A DNA stretch of 64,000 nt from Labilibacter sediminis (GCF_005877885.1 NZ_VCHY01000011.1:102153-166152), one strand, 5' to 3'; counted from the first letter of the stretch, positions 46,970 to 56,133 are shown. Program-made: numbers and translations. Notes: generated from the sequence alone by a model not told the origin.

Positions 46970-48892
46970 TTAAACGACATCTTCTTTCTTACTATGATTT
47001 TCTTTTTGTGTGGCTAATGAAACGACTATAAGAGTGAGTAATGCCAGAGGGAATGAAATAATGGCCGGATTATCAAGTTTATGAAATGCAGTTTCAGGGT
47101 CCAGTCCATATCGTCCCCACATTGTAGGTGAAGTTAGAATCAAGCCCAGGGCTGCAACGATTCCAACAACAATTGATGATGCAATACCTTTCGCTGTTGT
47201 TTTTTTCCAGAATAATAACATCAAAATAGCCGGTAGGTTTGCTGAGGCAGCTACTGCAAATGCCCAGCCAACAAGGAAGGATACATTCATTCCTTTAAAT
47301 GATATCCCAAGAATTATAGCTATGATTCCTACTACAAATGCTGCAATCTTTCCTGAGAGTACTTTATTTACCTCACTAAGGTTTTTGCCAAGGTAAATAT
47401 CAATAAAATCATGAGCGATAGCACCTGTAGATGCTATTATAAGACCACTTACTGTACCAAGAATAGTAGCAAATGCAATAGCCGAAATGATGGAGAATAA
47501 GCCAATTCCAAATGCTTTTGCAAGTAAAGGCGCTGACATATTGCTGCTTTCCATATCCAATACGCCATTGATCGACGCCCCAAGTCCCATAAACATCGTG
47601 AGCATATAAAACATACCTATGGCACCTATAGCAACAATGGTAGATTTTCGGGCATCGCGCTGACTAGGTACGGTATAATACCTTATTAAAATATGCGGGA
47701 GGGCAGATGTACCTAGGAACAAGGCAACCATTAACGAGATAAAGTTTAGTTTTGACATAGGGGTGGCATCCTTACCAATCTTAAACTTCAGTCCTGGTTT
47801 CATTATATCGCTTCCTGCTGTTTTGTTTTGATACCAGACAGTAACCTTATTTTCATGCTCTTTAAACTTTAGTTGTGTAAAGCGAACTATCTCACTTTTT
47901 TCAATTGCTTCAAGAAATTTGAATGGTCCTAAAGGACCGGTTTTATCCACTTCCTTTCCATTTATGATTATTTTACTAAGATGCCCAACCTGGAAGAATT
48001 TAGCATTTTCTTTTGGTTCTCCGTTATATAGCTTACCCCCCTTGGCAAGATTTGTAATCGAAAGCATTTCCAGCATTCTGTGGGTGTTGTTTTCATTGAC
48101 CAGGTTAAACCACCTGTATATTCCATCCTTTTCAAGTTTAACCAGATGATGCCCCTTAATGTCAAGTTGGTTTGCTATTTGATAATCTCCGGCTTTTACT
48201 ACTTTCCCATCTTCAAGAGTTGGTGTAATGGCTATAAATCTATGGTATTTTTGAAGCTCATTATCGGGCATTAGATTCAATCCATTATTGAAAATATATA
48301 CGGATAATACAATGGAAAAAATGATGAGTAAGGCTCCTTTAATAAATTGCACATAGGTAGTAGAGGTCATACCGGCAGTGGCCACAATAAAAATAACAAT
48401 AGTACCAACTAAGATAACGCCCCAGTGATGCTCAAGACCCAAAAGTGGTGTTACCAGAGCACCTGCACCTACCATCTGTGGTATAAGGTAAAACATGGAT
48501 ACTATGAGTGTACTTATGGCAGCTGTTAGTTGTATTGCCTTTGAATTGAATCTGGCATCCAGTGCATCCGTAAATGTATATTTCCCCAATCGTTTAAGAG
48601 GTTCAGCAACCAAAAATAAGGCTACTATCCATCCGGCCAGATAACCAATAGAATACAAGAAACCATCATACCCGGAAAAGGCAATCATACCACAAATACC
48701 AAGAAAGGAAGCGGCAGATAAGTAATCGCCTGCAAAGGCAATTCCATTGACGCCCCAATTAATGGTTCCTCCGGCAGCAAAGAATCCGGAAGCAGATTTT
48801 GTTTTTCGTGCAAAATAAAAGGAAAGTACTAGTACGAAAGCTACAAAAATTATAAAAATAATTATTGCAACGAGTGAAGGTTGGTATATCAT
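46970..48892 (-). CDS. actP: Cation/acetate symporter (ActP-like)
   Basis: The 640-residue membrane protein has the sodium:solute symporter core: ARKTKSASGFFAAGGTINWGVNGIAFAGDYLSAASFLG at the first helices, IRYYTVPSQRDARKSTIVAIGAIG and DFIDIYLGKNLSEVNKVLSGKIAAFVVG. Compared with the ~550-residue E. coli ActP it carries an extra soluble segment of roughly 130 residues (about 200-350). It imports acetate or related short acids with a cation. Its start overlaps the end of the DUF485 gene by four bases, the usual yjcH-actP coupling. Confidence 0.86.
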   Translation of the reverse strand: MIYQPSLVAIIIFIIFVAFVLVLSFYFARKTKSASGFFAAGGTINWGVNGIAFAGDYLSAASFLGICGMIAFSGYDGFLYSIGYLAGWIVALFLVAEPLKRLGKYTFTDALDARFNSKAIQLTAAISTLIVSMFYLIPQMVGAGALVTPLLGLEHHWGVILVGTIVIFIVATAGMTSTTYVQFIKGALLIIFSIVLSVYIFNNGLNLMPDNELQKYHRFIAITPTLEDGKVVKAGDYQIANQLDIKGHHLVKLEKDGIYRWFNLVNENNTHRMLEMLSITNLAKGGKLYNGEPKENAKFFQVGHLSKIIINGKEVDKTGPLGPFKFLEAIEKSEIVRFTQLKFKEHENKVTVWYQNKTAGSDIMKPGLKFKIGKDATPMSKLNFISLMVALFLGTSALPHILIRYYTVPSQRDARKSTIVAIGAIGMFYMLTMFMGLGASINGVLDMESSNMSAPLLAKAFGIGLFSIISAIAFATILGTVSGLIIASTGAIAHDFIDIYLGKNLSEVNKVLSGKIAAFVVGIIAIILGISFKGMNVSFLVGWAFAVAASANLPAILMLLFWKKTTAKGIASSIVVGIVAALGLILTSPTMWGRYGLDPETAFHKLDNPAIISFPLALLTLIVVSLATQKENHSKKEDVV

Positions 48893-49170
48893 TGTATGTC
48901 CTCCTTATTCATTTTGTTTTCATAACCTGTGCAAATAGCGTTGTATATAAGACCAAGGATTATGGCAAAAATGATTAAGCCAAAACCATAGACTATAGCA
49001 AGGTTCTGACCACCAAGGACTATTTTTCCCATTAGCTCATAATTTGCAACACCTATTGTTACAAATCCGGCATAAACGACAGAGTAAACAATAAAGAGAA
49101 GTATACCGAGTTTAGATTTCTTTTTTGAGGCACGGTCAATGCCAGGCTTGGTTGCGGGAGGATGTTTCAT
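48889..49170 (-). CDS. yjcH: DUF485 inner-membrane protein (YjcH-like)
   Basis: The 93-residue protein has two membrane helices (LGILLFIVYSVVYAGFVTIGV and LAIVYGFGLIIFAIILGLIYN) and a basic N-terminus. DUF485 proteins are almost always encoded just before ActP-type acetate symporters and probably help that transporter. The stop codon overlaps the actP start codon. Confidence 0.87.
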   Translation of the reverse strand: MKHPPATKPGIDRASKKKSKLGILLFIVYSVVYAGFVTIGVANYELMGKIVLGGQNLAIVYGFGLIIFAIILGLIYNAICTGYENKMNKEDIQ

Positions 49171-49498
49171 AACTTATTAAAATATGGTTAATATTTGAAT
49201 CTGATATTCAGGTTTATAACAAGTTATGAAATTTTTCTTTCTGTAAATAATTTGTGCGATAATTATATTTAGTTCGGATGGGATTCCCGGTATAAAGCAA
49301 AAGAAACTGATACAATTCCTGCTTTCATTGATAATTCTTCATTTATTACACCCTCTTTCGTTTTCATTACTTTTACTCACATTTAAAAATCAATAATCCA
49401 CATACTTTTTTTACCATATTAATCAATAAAAATAATCTATTCGCATAGAGTGACGTACAATATGAGGTATACGATTTTTCAACCTTAAATTGTGCCAA
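49171..49498. other. Divergent spacer without identified sites
   Basis: This 328-bp AT-rich spacer separates the acetate transporter operon from the STAS-like gene. No complete promoter box, repeat or small gene was recognised. Confidence 0.35.
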
Positions 49499-49897
49499 AT
49501 GATAAACTTAACTCAGGATATTTCAACAGGTTGTATTGGTCTAAAAGTAAATAAAGAAACTTCGTCAAAGGATTTTATTGATATCCTTCAGCAGATTAAA
49601 AACGAACAATCACTTCCTAAGGATATTAGCATTTTAGTCGATGCTCCTGAAGGATTTCAAAATGTACGTTTTAAACAATTGACTATAATCGCTAATGCTT
49701 ATCAGGAGTTGTATCAAACTTACAACAATGTAGCAGTGGCTATGGTTGTGAATAAAAAACGAGAACGAGTACTTTCGCTGGTGTTTAAGAATTTGATATT
49801 ACAGCTGCCTGGGCAATTTAACGTTTTTGGCTGTTTAGATGAGGCTCAGTACTGGTTGGAAACATCAACAAAGCAAGAACCTCACTGCCCAAATTAA
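49499..49897 (+). CDS. SpoIIAA/STAS-like small protein
   Basis: The protein is 132 residues from the ATG at 49499; the frame opens three codons earlier only with a TTG. The strand-helix pattern (IGLKVNKETSSKDFIDILQQI, DISILVDAPEGF, VAVAMVVNKKRERVLSLVFKNL, FNVFGCLDEAQYWLE) resembles the SpoIIAA-like STAS family. Members bind hydrophobic or nucleotide ligands or act as anti-sigma antagonists; no role can be given here. A small unknown gene follows 51 bases downstream. Confidence 0.55.
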   Translation: MINLTQDISTGCIGLKVNKETSSKDFIDILQQIKNEQSLPKDISILVDAPEGFQNVRFKQLTIIANAYQELYQTYNNVAVAMVVNKKRERVLSLVFKNLILQLPGQFNVFGCLDEAQYWLETSTKQEPHCPN

Positions 49898-49948
49898 GTT
49901 GGGTAGTATAAAATATAAAACCTTAAATCAGAAATTAAATCTACAACT

Positions 49949-50152
49949 ATGGCAAGAAGTAAGCAATTTGACAATCAGGTTTTTAAATCCGCGCAAACGC
50001 ATGTTCTAAATTATCTAACACATCTTTATGACAAAAGCGAATTAGTTGAAAGCTACCTTAGACGTAAATGCGCTATTGGTACCATTGAAGAAAAAACACA
50101 CCTGGAAATTTTTACCATGATTGAGGAAGAGTTGGGTATCCCTATACCATAA
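49949..50152 (+). CDS. Small hypothetical protein, 67 residues
   Basis: I do not recognise it. It is helical and charged (MARSKQFDNQVFKSAQTHVLNYLTHLYDKSELVESYLRRK), with no signal peptide, membrane helix or Cys motif. It follows the STAS-like gene in the same direction and has normal codon use. Confidence 0.5.
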   Translation: MARSKQFDNQVFKSAQTHVLNYLTHLYDKSELVESYLRRKCAIGTIEEKTHLEIFTMIEEELGIPIP

Positions 50153-50320
50153 TTCCAAGTAAAAATATTACTCCATCCATTTGTACACTTAAATTATCGT
50201 TTGATTGTTTAAGTGTATAAAAGCGGTGGGGGTAAAGAGATTACTTTAGGATGCCATATTTAAGACAGAATTATGCATGTACATTGTTCGAGGGTATGTT
50301 TTATCTCAAATAATAACAAG

Positions 50321-50328
50321 TATATTTG
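50321..50328 (+). promoter_or_regulatory. Bacteroidota -7 box for the flavodoxin-ferredoxin pseudogene
   Basis: TATATTTG fits TAnnTTTG and lies 20 bases before the start codon at 50349. The promoter looks intact although the gene is not. Confidence 0.4.
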
Positions 50329-50348
50329 CATGCTAACTTGTTTGCGAT

Positions 50349-51046
50349 ATGAATACGGCATTGTATTTTTTCTCTGGTACCGGTAATAGTCTATCTGTAG
50401 CTCAATCTATAAAAAAAAATATAGAGAGGTGTGAAATATTACCAATAATCGGATGCTTAAAACAAAAGCCAATAATGGTTACTGCCCAAAGGGTTGGTAT
50501 TATTTTTCCGATGCATATCATGAATGTGCCACGTATTGTCCGCCAGTTTATAGCAGAATTGAGATTTCTCAATCCCGAATATGTATTTGTGATTGTTACC
50601 GGAGCAAATCCAAAGTTTGGAAATGCACTATCAGAGGTTGAAAAATGCCTGCGCCATGCAAAGGTAAAACTCAATGCCGGTTATTTCATACAAATGATGG
50701 CTTCACATTTTCCTTACCTGAAAACTCCTAAAGCAAAGCAGCCGACCAACAATATCAAGAAGCCCGTGAAAAGGTATTGTAGATTACTGAAAACATTCGC
50801 CAGTTAAAATATAAATTTGACCCTGAGTTTGCCATCCTCGGGAAGCTTAAGCAGTTGGTGTCAAATGAAGCAAAGGGGAAGGAAAAGTTTTTTACCATAG
50901 ATGACGGTTGTATACGATGTGGATACTGCATGCAGGTTTGCCCTTTTCAGAATATCAGGCTGCATAGTAAACAAGTTCAATGGCTGGATAACTGCCACAG
51001 CTGTCTTGCATGCTTGCACTTTTGCTCGCAGTCAGTTATACAGTAA
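50349..51046 (+). pseudogene. EFR1-type flavodoxin/ferredoxin gene, broken by frameshift and stop
   Basis: The first frame encodes a flavodoxin-like domain (MNTALYFFSGTGNSLSVAQSI with the FMN phosphate loop SGTGNS, then VGIIFPMHIMNVPRIVRQFI). After about residue 125 it slips out of frame and ends at 50807. The family sequence continues in another frame from about 50732 (AADQQYQEAREKV), meets TAG at 50780, then runs as ITENIRQLKYKFDPEF...CIRCGYCMQVCPFQNIR to 51046. One frameshift plus one nonsense codon thus split a ~230-residue flavodoxin plus 4Fe-4S protein. Only the first of the two usual 4Fe-4S motifs is complete. Confidence 0.8.
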
Positions 51047-51199
51047 AAAAAATTATCGGTGGGAAAACCACGTCATTATCATCCTTCTATCTCACTTAAC
51101 GATATTTCATTACAGAGGGGGTAGTTTTTCAAAGGTCTAACATGAAGGTTGGGTTCTAGAGACTGTTTATTTATAGGCAATTTATATCCTGTTAATAAG

Positions 51200-51214
51200 T
51201 GGGTTTTATGAGAC
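51200..51214. repeat. 15-bp boundary repeat, copy 1
   Basis: TGGGTTTTATGAGAC matches copies at 53210, 54066 and 54665 with one change. It lies in a 600-bp spacer after the flavodoxin-ferredoxin pseudogene. Confidence 0.45.
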
Positions 51215-51248
51215 ATTTGAGGCTTAATATTCTTTCCAGTTTTTTGTA

Positions 51249-51476
51249 CTAAATCCAATCATTCCTTATACATTTTAATACAACACCTTTATTGAAAGCA
51301 AATGAGATAGACCGATATCCAAACCAAACAAAAAGCAGATAAGTAACAATAAGGGTAAAGAAGTTAAAGCTACCATATTCAGTACTTACAATACCAAGAC
51401 CAAAAACTATCAATGCAGTGTATCTATACTTCTTCCCTGCTTTAAGGCTACTGCTAAAGTAACAAATCCTTGCCAT
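51249..51476 (-). CDS. Possible small membrane protein, 75 residues
   Basis: It has two hydrophobic segments (YTALIVFGLGIVSTEYGSFNFFTLIVTYLLFVWFGY) after a basic start MARICYFSSSLKAGKKYR. No family is recognised and there are no partner genes, so this call rests only on an open frame with membrane-protein character. Confidence 0.3.
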   Translation of the reverse strand: MARICYFSSSLKAGKKYRYTALIVFGLGIVSTEYGSFNFFTLIVTYLLFVWFGYRSISFAFNKGVVLKCIRNDWI

Positions 51477-51653
51477 TGTAGTGGAAATAATAGATCAATT
51501 ATAAAGATAAACGATGTCGCGCATTTACATATGCTTATCATCTAAAAGTTATTGATTATCAAAAACTTCTTAATATTCATTGACATGGTTTCTGAATGGA
51601 TTTACATTGAGGGTTGTTTAAAGTTTTTTCCGGACAAATAAACATGCTGAACG

Positions 51654-52751
51654 ATGAAGACAATTGACAAAAAAACTGAAATGGCTTATGGTATTGCTTT
51701 AAGTTTTTTCTTACTGGTAATGATAGGCAACTATTCCTGTCAAGAGGTTTCACTACAGGAGATGGGGCCTGATGAGGATGCAGTACATCTAAAATCCCAT
51801 GATTCAGGAAATTCTGATTTCACTGATATTTATTGGGGCGAAGAAGACTTCTGCAGAAGTAAAGGTAAGCCATATATAGTGAAGAAAATAATTGGAGGAG
51901 AAGGCTTAAGTAACTTCGAGGAGTGTTTCATGCTTATAGTAAAAAATGGAAATGGTGAAAGCCTCAAAACCTCAAGTGCTGTTATTAAAATTGATGGAAA
52001 GGAAATTATTGGACCTTCTGATTTATCACAGCAAGTAAATGAAATACAGAAAGAAATCTGCACACTGACCATTGACTCTTACATTGAGGTTGAAGTTAGA
52101 GGTAAACCGGGCAGTTGTTTGACGGTTTGCATAAAAGGCCAACCAATCTGTCCTATCCCAGGGTATCCTGAAAATTTATATTTAGTAGGAACTCATAATG
52201 GTTGGGATGCAACTACTGCCTCGCCACACCTTAATTTCAATGATTGCAAATACGAGGTTTATCAATACATTAAAGAGGGGCTAGGTGGCTACGATTTCAA
52301 ATGGATAACTGAGTTAGGTTCCTGGGAAGGTGTCATGGGAGATGATCCTGATAACCCTGGTCATATCATAAAAGAAGGTGAGATAGAAGTGAATGCAGGC
52401 GGTGCAGGTTTCTATTACATCAAAGCCGATTTGGGAACCATGACTTGGGAATTAAAAGTAACAACCTGGGGTATTATCGGAGATGCAACTGCAGGTGAAT
52501 GGGGTAGTCAGACTGATTTTACAAACTTTGATCATGAAACCAATACATTTACTATGGATGTGGAATTGACACAAGGTAGTTTGAAGTTCCGGGGAACTGA
52601 AGATTGGACACTCAATTATGGGGGATATGGGCTAATTGGAAAACCGGTATTTCACGGTGATAGTATTGATATTGCAGAGGCAGGAAGTTATACAATCACC
52701 TTTTCGCTGGGACATGGTGGGAATTACTCATATTCGATTGTTAAGAACTGA
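51654..52751 (+). CDS. Secreted lipoprotein with SusE/SusF-like domains
   Basis: The 365-residue protein has a lipoprotein signal (FFLLVMIGNYSC, Cys at residue 29) after a longer than usual basic start. A unique Cys-containing N-terminal domain reaches about residue 165. Two tandem domains follow, resembling the SusE/SusF starch-binding fold: ENLYLVGTHNGWDATTASPHL...YDFKWITELGSWEG and WGIIGDATAGEWGSQTDFT...LKFRGTEDWTLNYGG. It is probably an outer-membrane glycan-binding protein. No SusC/SusD pair or glycoside hydrolase is adjacent, which is unusual. Confidence 0.65.
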   Translation: MKTIDKKTEMAYGIALSFFLLVMIGNYSCQEVSLQEMGPDEDAVHLKSHDSGNSDFTDIYWGEEDFCRSKGKPYIVKKIIGGEGLSNFEECFMLIVKNGNGESLKTSSAVIKIDGKEIIGPSDLSQQVNEIQKEICTLTIDSYIEVEVRGKPGSCLTVCIKGQPICPIPGYPENLYLVGTHNGWDATTASPHLNFNDCKYEVYQYIKEGLGGYDFKWITELGSWEGVMGDDPDNPGHIIKEGEIEVNAGGAGFYYIKADLGTMTWELKVTTWGIIGDATAGEWGSQTDFTNFDHETNTFTMDVELTQGSLKFRGTEDWTLNYGGYGLIGKPVFHGDSIDIAEAGSYTITFSLGHGGNYSYSIVKN

Positions 52752-52822
52752 TTACAAGAATAAATCTCCTTCCTATATTTAGTTAGGGACATTCATGAAT
52801 TACTGAAAGTGGTGAACTAAAA

Positions 52823-53113
52823 GTGGATGAAAATGCAGGGCTTCGCCCTGCAGGCATCGTGCCTGTGATTGCTAAATTAACAGCTGACTGTAGCTTTTGC
52901 GGTATCTGTGCCCGTTCGTGCCCAACAGGTACGATTGATCATCACAACTCCAAGAAGGCCGATAAGAAAACCTGTATATCCAGCGCACGCTGCATTGAGA
53001 TGTATCCTTATGACGCCCGTAAATTTAAAGGGCTGATGTATCATATCACACGCTTGCGTTTGGTTGAAAAGCATCAATCCTGTAAAGAAAATGAAGTTTA
53101 TTTCCCTTTGTAG
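52823..53113 (+). pseudogene. Fragment of a second EFR1-type ferredoxin domain
   Basis: The frame contains VIAKLTADCSFCGICARSCPTGTI, a complete 4Fe-4S motif. In the second motif, CISSARCIEMYPYDARKF, two expected cysteines are replaced by Ser and Tyr. The flavodoxin half is absent upstream and the first residues read across a short CAGGGCTTCGCCCTG palindrome. It looks like the decayed C-terminal part of a gene like that at 50349. The GTG at 52823 is not a convincing start. Confidence 0.6.
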
Positions 53114-53209
53114 GGGGGTATTGAGTATAGCATTTATTTGGTGGACTATTTACTCATTTCTTCACTAAAGTTAAGCGTGTGTTTAGAGTTGGATATATTT
53201 TAGTATATG

Positions 53210-53224
53210 TGGGTTTTGTGAGAT
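53210..53224. repeat. 15-bp boundary repeat, copy 2
   Basis: TGGGTTTTGTGAGAT lies 7 bases beyond the stop codon of the glutaminyl cyclase gene. Confidence 0.5.
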
Positions 53225-53231
53225 TTTTCTT

Positions 53232-54062
53232 TTAGTGATGAATCTTAATTTCATAAATCTTTGGCCACATTTTTCCAGTAATATATGTCCTATCCCTTAT
53301 TGAATCATAAGCTATTCCATTCATTTCTAATGATCCGTTAAAGATACTTTTTGCATCTGAAGCATATAAACTGAGGTCAAGCACTCCTACAACCTTCCCA
53401 TTAGTTGAATCAATTTTAACGATAGTATTTGTCATCCAAACATTAGCATAAATGTATCCATGTATAAATTCTAATTCATTAAGATAATCCTTTGCAAAAC
53501 CATTCTCTGTAACATTAATTTTCTTTATGACTGAACAATCCTCTGCATTTAAATAGGTTAAAGCATTAGTACCGTCTGACATAATCAAATTAGTACCATC
53601 TGTTGTCATTCCCCATCCTTCTTTACTTGGGATTGCAAATTCAGCAATCTTTTTAAAGTTATTTATGTCGTATATAAAACCTGTTTTACTTTTATAGGTT
53701 AGTTGATAAACTTTTTCATTTAAAATTACGATACCTTCACCAAAATACTTGTTACGATCTATTTCAACCTTGGGCTTAATATTACCTGTTCGAAGATCAA
53801 CTGTGCCTATTTGCGATCTTGTTTGAGGCAGTTCTTCGGGAGAACCAGTGCTTTCGTACAACCTACCATCATGAACCAACAAACCTTCTGTAAATGAATT
53901 TGTACTATGTGGATAAGAACCTACGTAATCAAATCCAATTAATGGGATAGTCTTTTCTTGGTCTAATTTATGTGAATGATCCTTTTTCTTATTACAGCTG
54001 AATATTAACAATGCAATTGTGAGTGTGGGAATTAATCCTCTTAACATTTGGTTTTTGAACAT
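53232..54062 (-). CDS. Glutaminyl-peptide cyclotransferase, lipoprotein
   Basis: The 276-residue protein has a lipoprotein signal (TIALLIFSC). A five-bladed propeller pattern of the plant/bacterial glutaminyl cyclase family follows: YPHSTNSFTEGLLVHDGRLYESTG, FGEGIVILNEKVYQLTYKS, GWGMTTDG and LNELEFIHGYIYANVWMTN with the conserved ELE, then LEMNGIAYD. It converts N-terminal Gln to pyroglutamate on exported peptides. A second ATG at codon 6 is the alternative start. It is bounded on both sides by the 15-bp repeat. Confidence 0.88.
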   Translation of the reverse strand: MFKNQMLRGLIPTLTIALLIFSCNKKKDHSHKLDQEKTIPLIGFDYVGSYPHSTNSFTEGLLVHDGRLYESTGSPEELPQTRSQIGTVDLRTGNIKPKVEIDRNKYFGEGIVILNEKVYQLTYKSKTGFIYDINNFKKIAEFAIPSKEGWGMTTDGTNLIMSDGTNALTYLNAEDCSVIKKINVTENGFAKDYLNELEFIHGYIYANVWMTNTIVKIDSTNGKVVGVLDLSLYASDAKSIFNGSLEMNGIAYDSIRDRTYITGKMWPKIYEIKIHH

Positions 54063-54065
54063 ATA

Positions 54066-54080
54066 TGGGTTTTGCGAGAC
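54066..54080. repeat. 15-bp boundary repeat, copy 3
   Basis: TGGGTTTTGCGAGAC fills half of the 31-bp gap between the exonuclease gene and the glutaminyl cyclase gene. On the coding strand it ends a few bases before the ATG. Confidence 0.5.
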
Positions 54081-54093
54081 TTAATTGTATGAG

Positions 54094-54657
54094 TTAATTC
54101 AATTCAAATACGCCAAGTTTGTGTAACTCATACACAATTAAAGCTTCATGTTTAGCGTCATCTGCGCCTCTGTGAAGCTCATCATATTGAATAGTTGGGA
54201 AGAAGTGATTCCAGGCTTCTTCTACAGACGGCCATTTGTAATTATCGTATCCGTTTTTATTGGGCAATTTGCATACATCAGTAGCTAATATCATAGGACA
54301 CGGCAGTTCATTAATTTTAATACCTCTATTCTTTAAAAAACCAAAGTCAAACTGCTTATTATAAGCTGTGCATCCTAAAGGATAGTCATCGAGTATCTTT
54401 TGTACTTTTGTCAAAACCTCAGATGCTGGAGGTGCATTTCTAACTTTTTCCGGAGTCAGATCGGAGTTGCGAAAAATCCATCCCATTGGTTCTTCACAGT
54501 GTTTGGCAGTGAGTATATCTTCTTTAAGCAGTGAATCGAAAATTACGTTCGTATGTCCAGTCTCAAGACATAGTTCAACGATTCCTATCTCTACTATACT
54601 GCCTCCTTGATCAAGGAAACCGGTTGTTTCAATATCTAATACAAGTATTTTATTCAT
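54094..54657 (-). CDS. DEDDh 3'-5' exonuclease (DNA polymerase III epsilon-like)
   Basis: The 187-residue protein has Exo I VLDIETTGF with Asp7 and Glu9, Exo II CTAYNKQFDFGFL with its Asp, and Exo III HRGADDAKHEA with the catalytic His and Asp. It is a stand-alone exonuclease domain, lacking any polymerase-binding tail, so RNase T- or ExoX-like roles are possible. Boundary repeats lie on both sides. Confidence 0.85.
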   Translation of the reverse strand: MNKILVLDIETTGFLDQGGSIVEIGIVELCLETGHTNVIFDSLLKEDILTAKHCEEPMGWIFRNSDLTPEKVRNAPPASEVLTKVQKILDDYPLGCTAYNKQFDFGFLKNRGIKINELPCPMILATDVCKLPNKNGYDNYKWPSVEEAWNHFFPTIQYDELHRGADDAKHEALIVYELHKLGVFELN

Positions 54658-54664
54658 GTTTATT

Positions 54665-54679
54665 TGGGTTTTGTGAGAC
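54665..54679. repeat. 15-bp boundary repeat, copy 4
   Basis: TGGGTTTTGTGAGAC lies in the 45-bp gap between the small membrane protein gene and the exonuclease gene, just upstream of the exonuclease start codon. Confidence 0.5.
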
Positions 54680-54702
54680 TAAAAACAACAGCCTATTTAT
54701 TT

Positions 54703-54978
54703 TTAGACTCTATTTTTTGATTCTAAATTATTTAATGCCTCTAATATTTTATCTAGCTTTTCATTTTGTTTATTGTTAGCAGTACCAACTATGTAAAAAA
54801 CACAGAAAAAATTAACAAATGGAATACAGGCTAATATTGTCCATAAGACTACTTTTTTAACCTTTTCTTTGGCTAAACGATTAACTATTATAGCAGAAGG
54901 GATGATCATTATTATAAGTGGTAAAAAATGAACCATAGGGTTGGGTGTTATTGTTTCCATCTTTATTAGACTTCCCAA
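54703..54978 (-). CDS. Small membrane protein, 91 residues
   Basis: Two membrane helices (VHFLPLIIMIIPSAIIVNRLA and VVLWTILACIPFVNFFCVFYIV) flank a basic loop, and the C-terminus is a short charged helix (NNKQNEKLDKILEALNNLESK). An ATG at codon 7 is an alternative start. No family is recognised. It is the third gene of the repeat-separated series. Confidence 0.55.
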   Translation of the reverse strand: MGSLIKMETITPNPMVHFLPLIIMIIPSAIIVNRLAKEKVKKVVLWTILACIPFVNFFCVFYIVGTANNKQNEKLDKILEALNNLESKNRV

Positions 54979-55125
54979 GATATGTATAGGGGAGACATTC
55001 TGGATTCATTTCGCACTTTTCAATATATCGGACAAATGCTGCAGGACTATCACTTTACATTGAATATCCTTTTACATTACCTGTCTTCATATCAATTGAG
55101 GCAAATACATGTTTGTATAGTTTAA
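54979..55125 (-). pseudogene. Possible transposase fragment
   Basis: Read on the minus strand, the spacer encodes LYKHVFASIDMKTGNVKGYSM, an in-frame stop, then SDSPAAFVRYIEKCEMNPECLPYTYLGK. The DMKTG...SDSPAAFVRYIEK run looks like part of a DDE transposase. No ends or start were found. From 55126 to 55455 nothing recognisable was seen. Confidence 0.3.
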
Positions 55126-55455
55126 ATGTTTGCCTGTTTATAATTTACTTCGGTGCTTTATTTAATTTTAAATAGTAATGCTCTTTTTTTTACTAGACGG
55201 GGTGTATTTTCTTCATATAACTAATTTGTTTTTAATAGTCATAATTGATACATTATAAGAGACTGTAGATGAATATAAAATGCATTTTGGATTCTATATT
55301 GATTTGATTTAGTGAATCAATTTGGTCATTAATTAAATTAATGCTTAAGTTTTTTTGTTAGTTGAAGCTATGAGTAACAATATGCATGGTTCATCGAAAA
55401 AATAAGATTTACCACATTGTAGCATTTTATAAATGCAGTAAATCTCTTAATATAC

Positions 55456-56109
55456 CTAATCTACCTCTTTCAGTTTGTTACCTTTTATTTTGAATCCAAT
55501 TACGCCAATAGGCACATTGTTATTATTGCTCACCAACAGACTATTTTGATTCACCTCTTTAGAAGCTCCTACTTCAACATCAATATCGTTAATATCAACT
55601 GTAGCTAAATATTCGCCGTTCTTTTTTACCTTTACTTCCACTTCAAAACTTTCAGCATAAATTACATTGGTTACTAAAAAATGCCCTCTATACCTTCTAA
55701 ACAAGCGCCTGTTTTTCTTTTTAAGTTGATTAAGAGCTTGCTCAAAGAATATCTTAAGTAAATTCTCTTTAAACAGTTCAGCTTTTATATTAGTGATGTC
55801 AAAGTCTATTTCGTATTCCTGATAGCTTTTGTATTTAAGGCCAACAATTTTCATAAACTTAAGAGCCGCACTTCCTTTAATCATGCCATCAATCTCGTCC
55901 TCTCTGATATCATAATCTTCAAACATAGTTTCAAAAGCTCTGTTGTTGGCGATGCCATTATCTTGTAAATCACCCGGTAAATAGCCAATGGGAATTTCCT
56001 TTTCCTGAGATTCTAGGACTGTACCTGGTTTTATATTTGAACCGGCACTCGTTAAAAAGTTTATTTCAGGAACAATACTCTCCATTAAAGATTCAAATGA
56101 TGTTTTCAT
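55456..56109 (-). CDS. Hypothetical soluble protein, 217 residues, paired with a membrane protein
   Basis: I do not recognise this protein. The N-terminal third is acidic and loop-rich (IPIGYLPGDLQDNGIANNRAFETMFEDYDIRED). The rest alternates helix and strand, with a basic helix FFEQALNQLKKKNRRLFRRYRGHF followed by LVTNVIYAESFEVEVKVKKNGEYLATVDI and a closing NVPIGVIGFKIKG. No signal peptide is present. The strand-rich end after a basic helix faintly recalls pore-forming gasdermin-like domains, but that is only an impression. It is the second gene of a two-gene operon (24-bp gap). Confidence 0.6.
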   Translation of the reverse strand: MKTSFESLMESIVPEINFLTSAGSNIKPGTVLESQEKEIPIGYLPGDLQDNGIANNRAFETMFEDYDIREDEIDGMIKGSAALKFMKIVGLKYKSYQEYEIDFDITNIKAELFKENLLKIFFEQALNQLKKKNRRLFRRYRGHFLVTNVIYAESFEVEVKVKKNGEYLATVDINDIDVEVGASKEVNQNSLLVSNNNNVPIGVIGFKIKGNKLKEVD

Positions 56110-56133
56110 ACCTCTAGGTTTTTTAGTTAATGA

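Noticed and set aside
53210..54679. Integron gene cassettes with attC sites
   Set aside because: The gaps are 31 and 45 bp, with no GTTRRRY/RYYYAAC cores or long imperfect inverted repeats, and no integrase gene is in the window.
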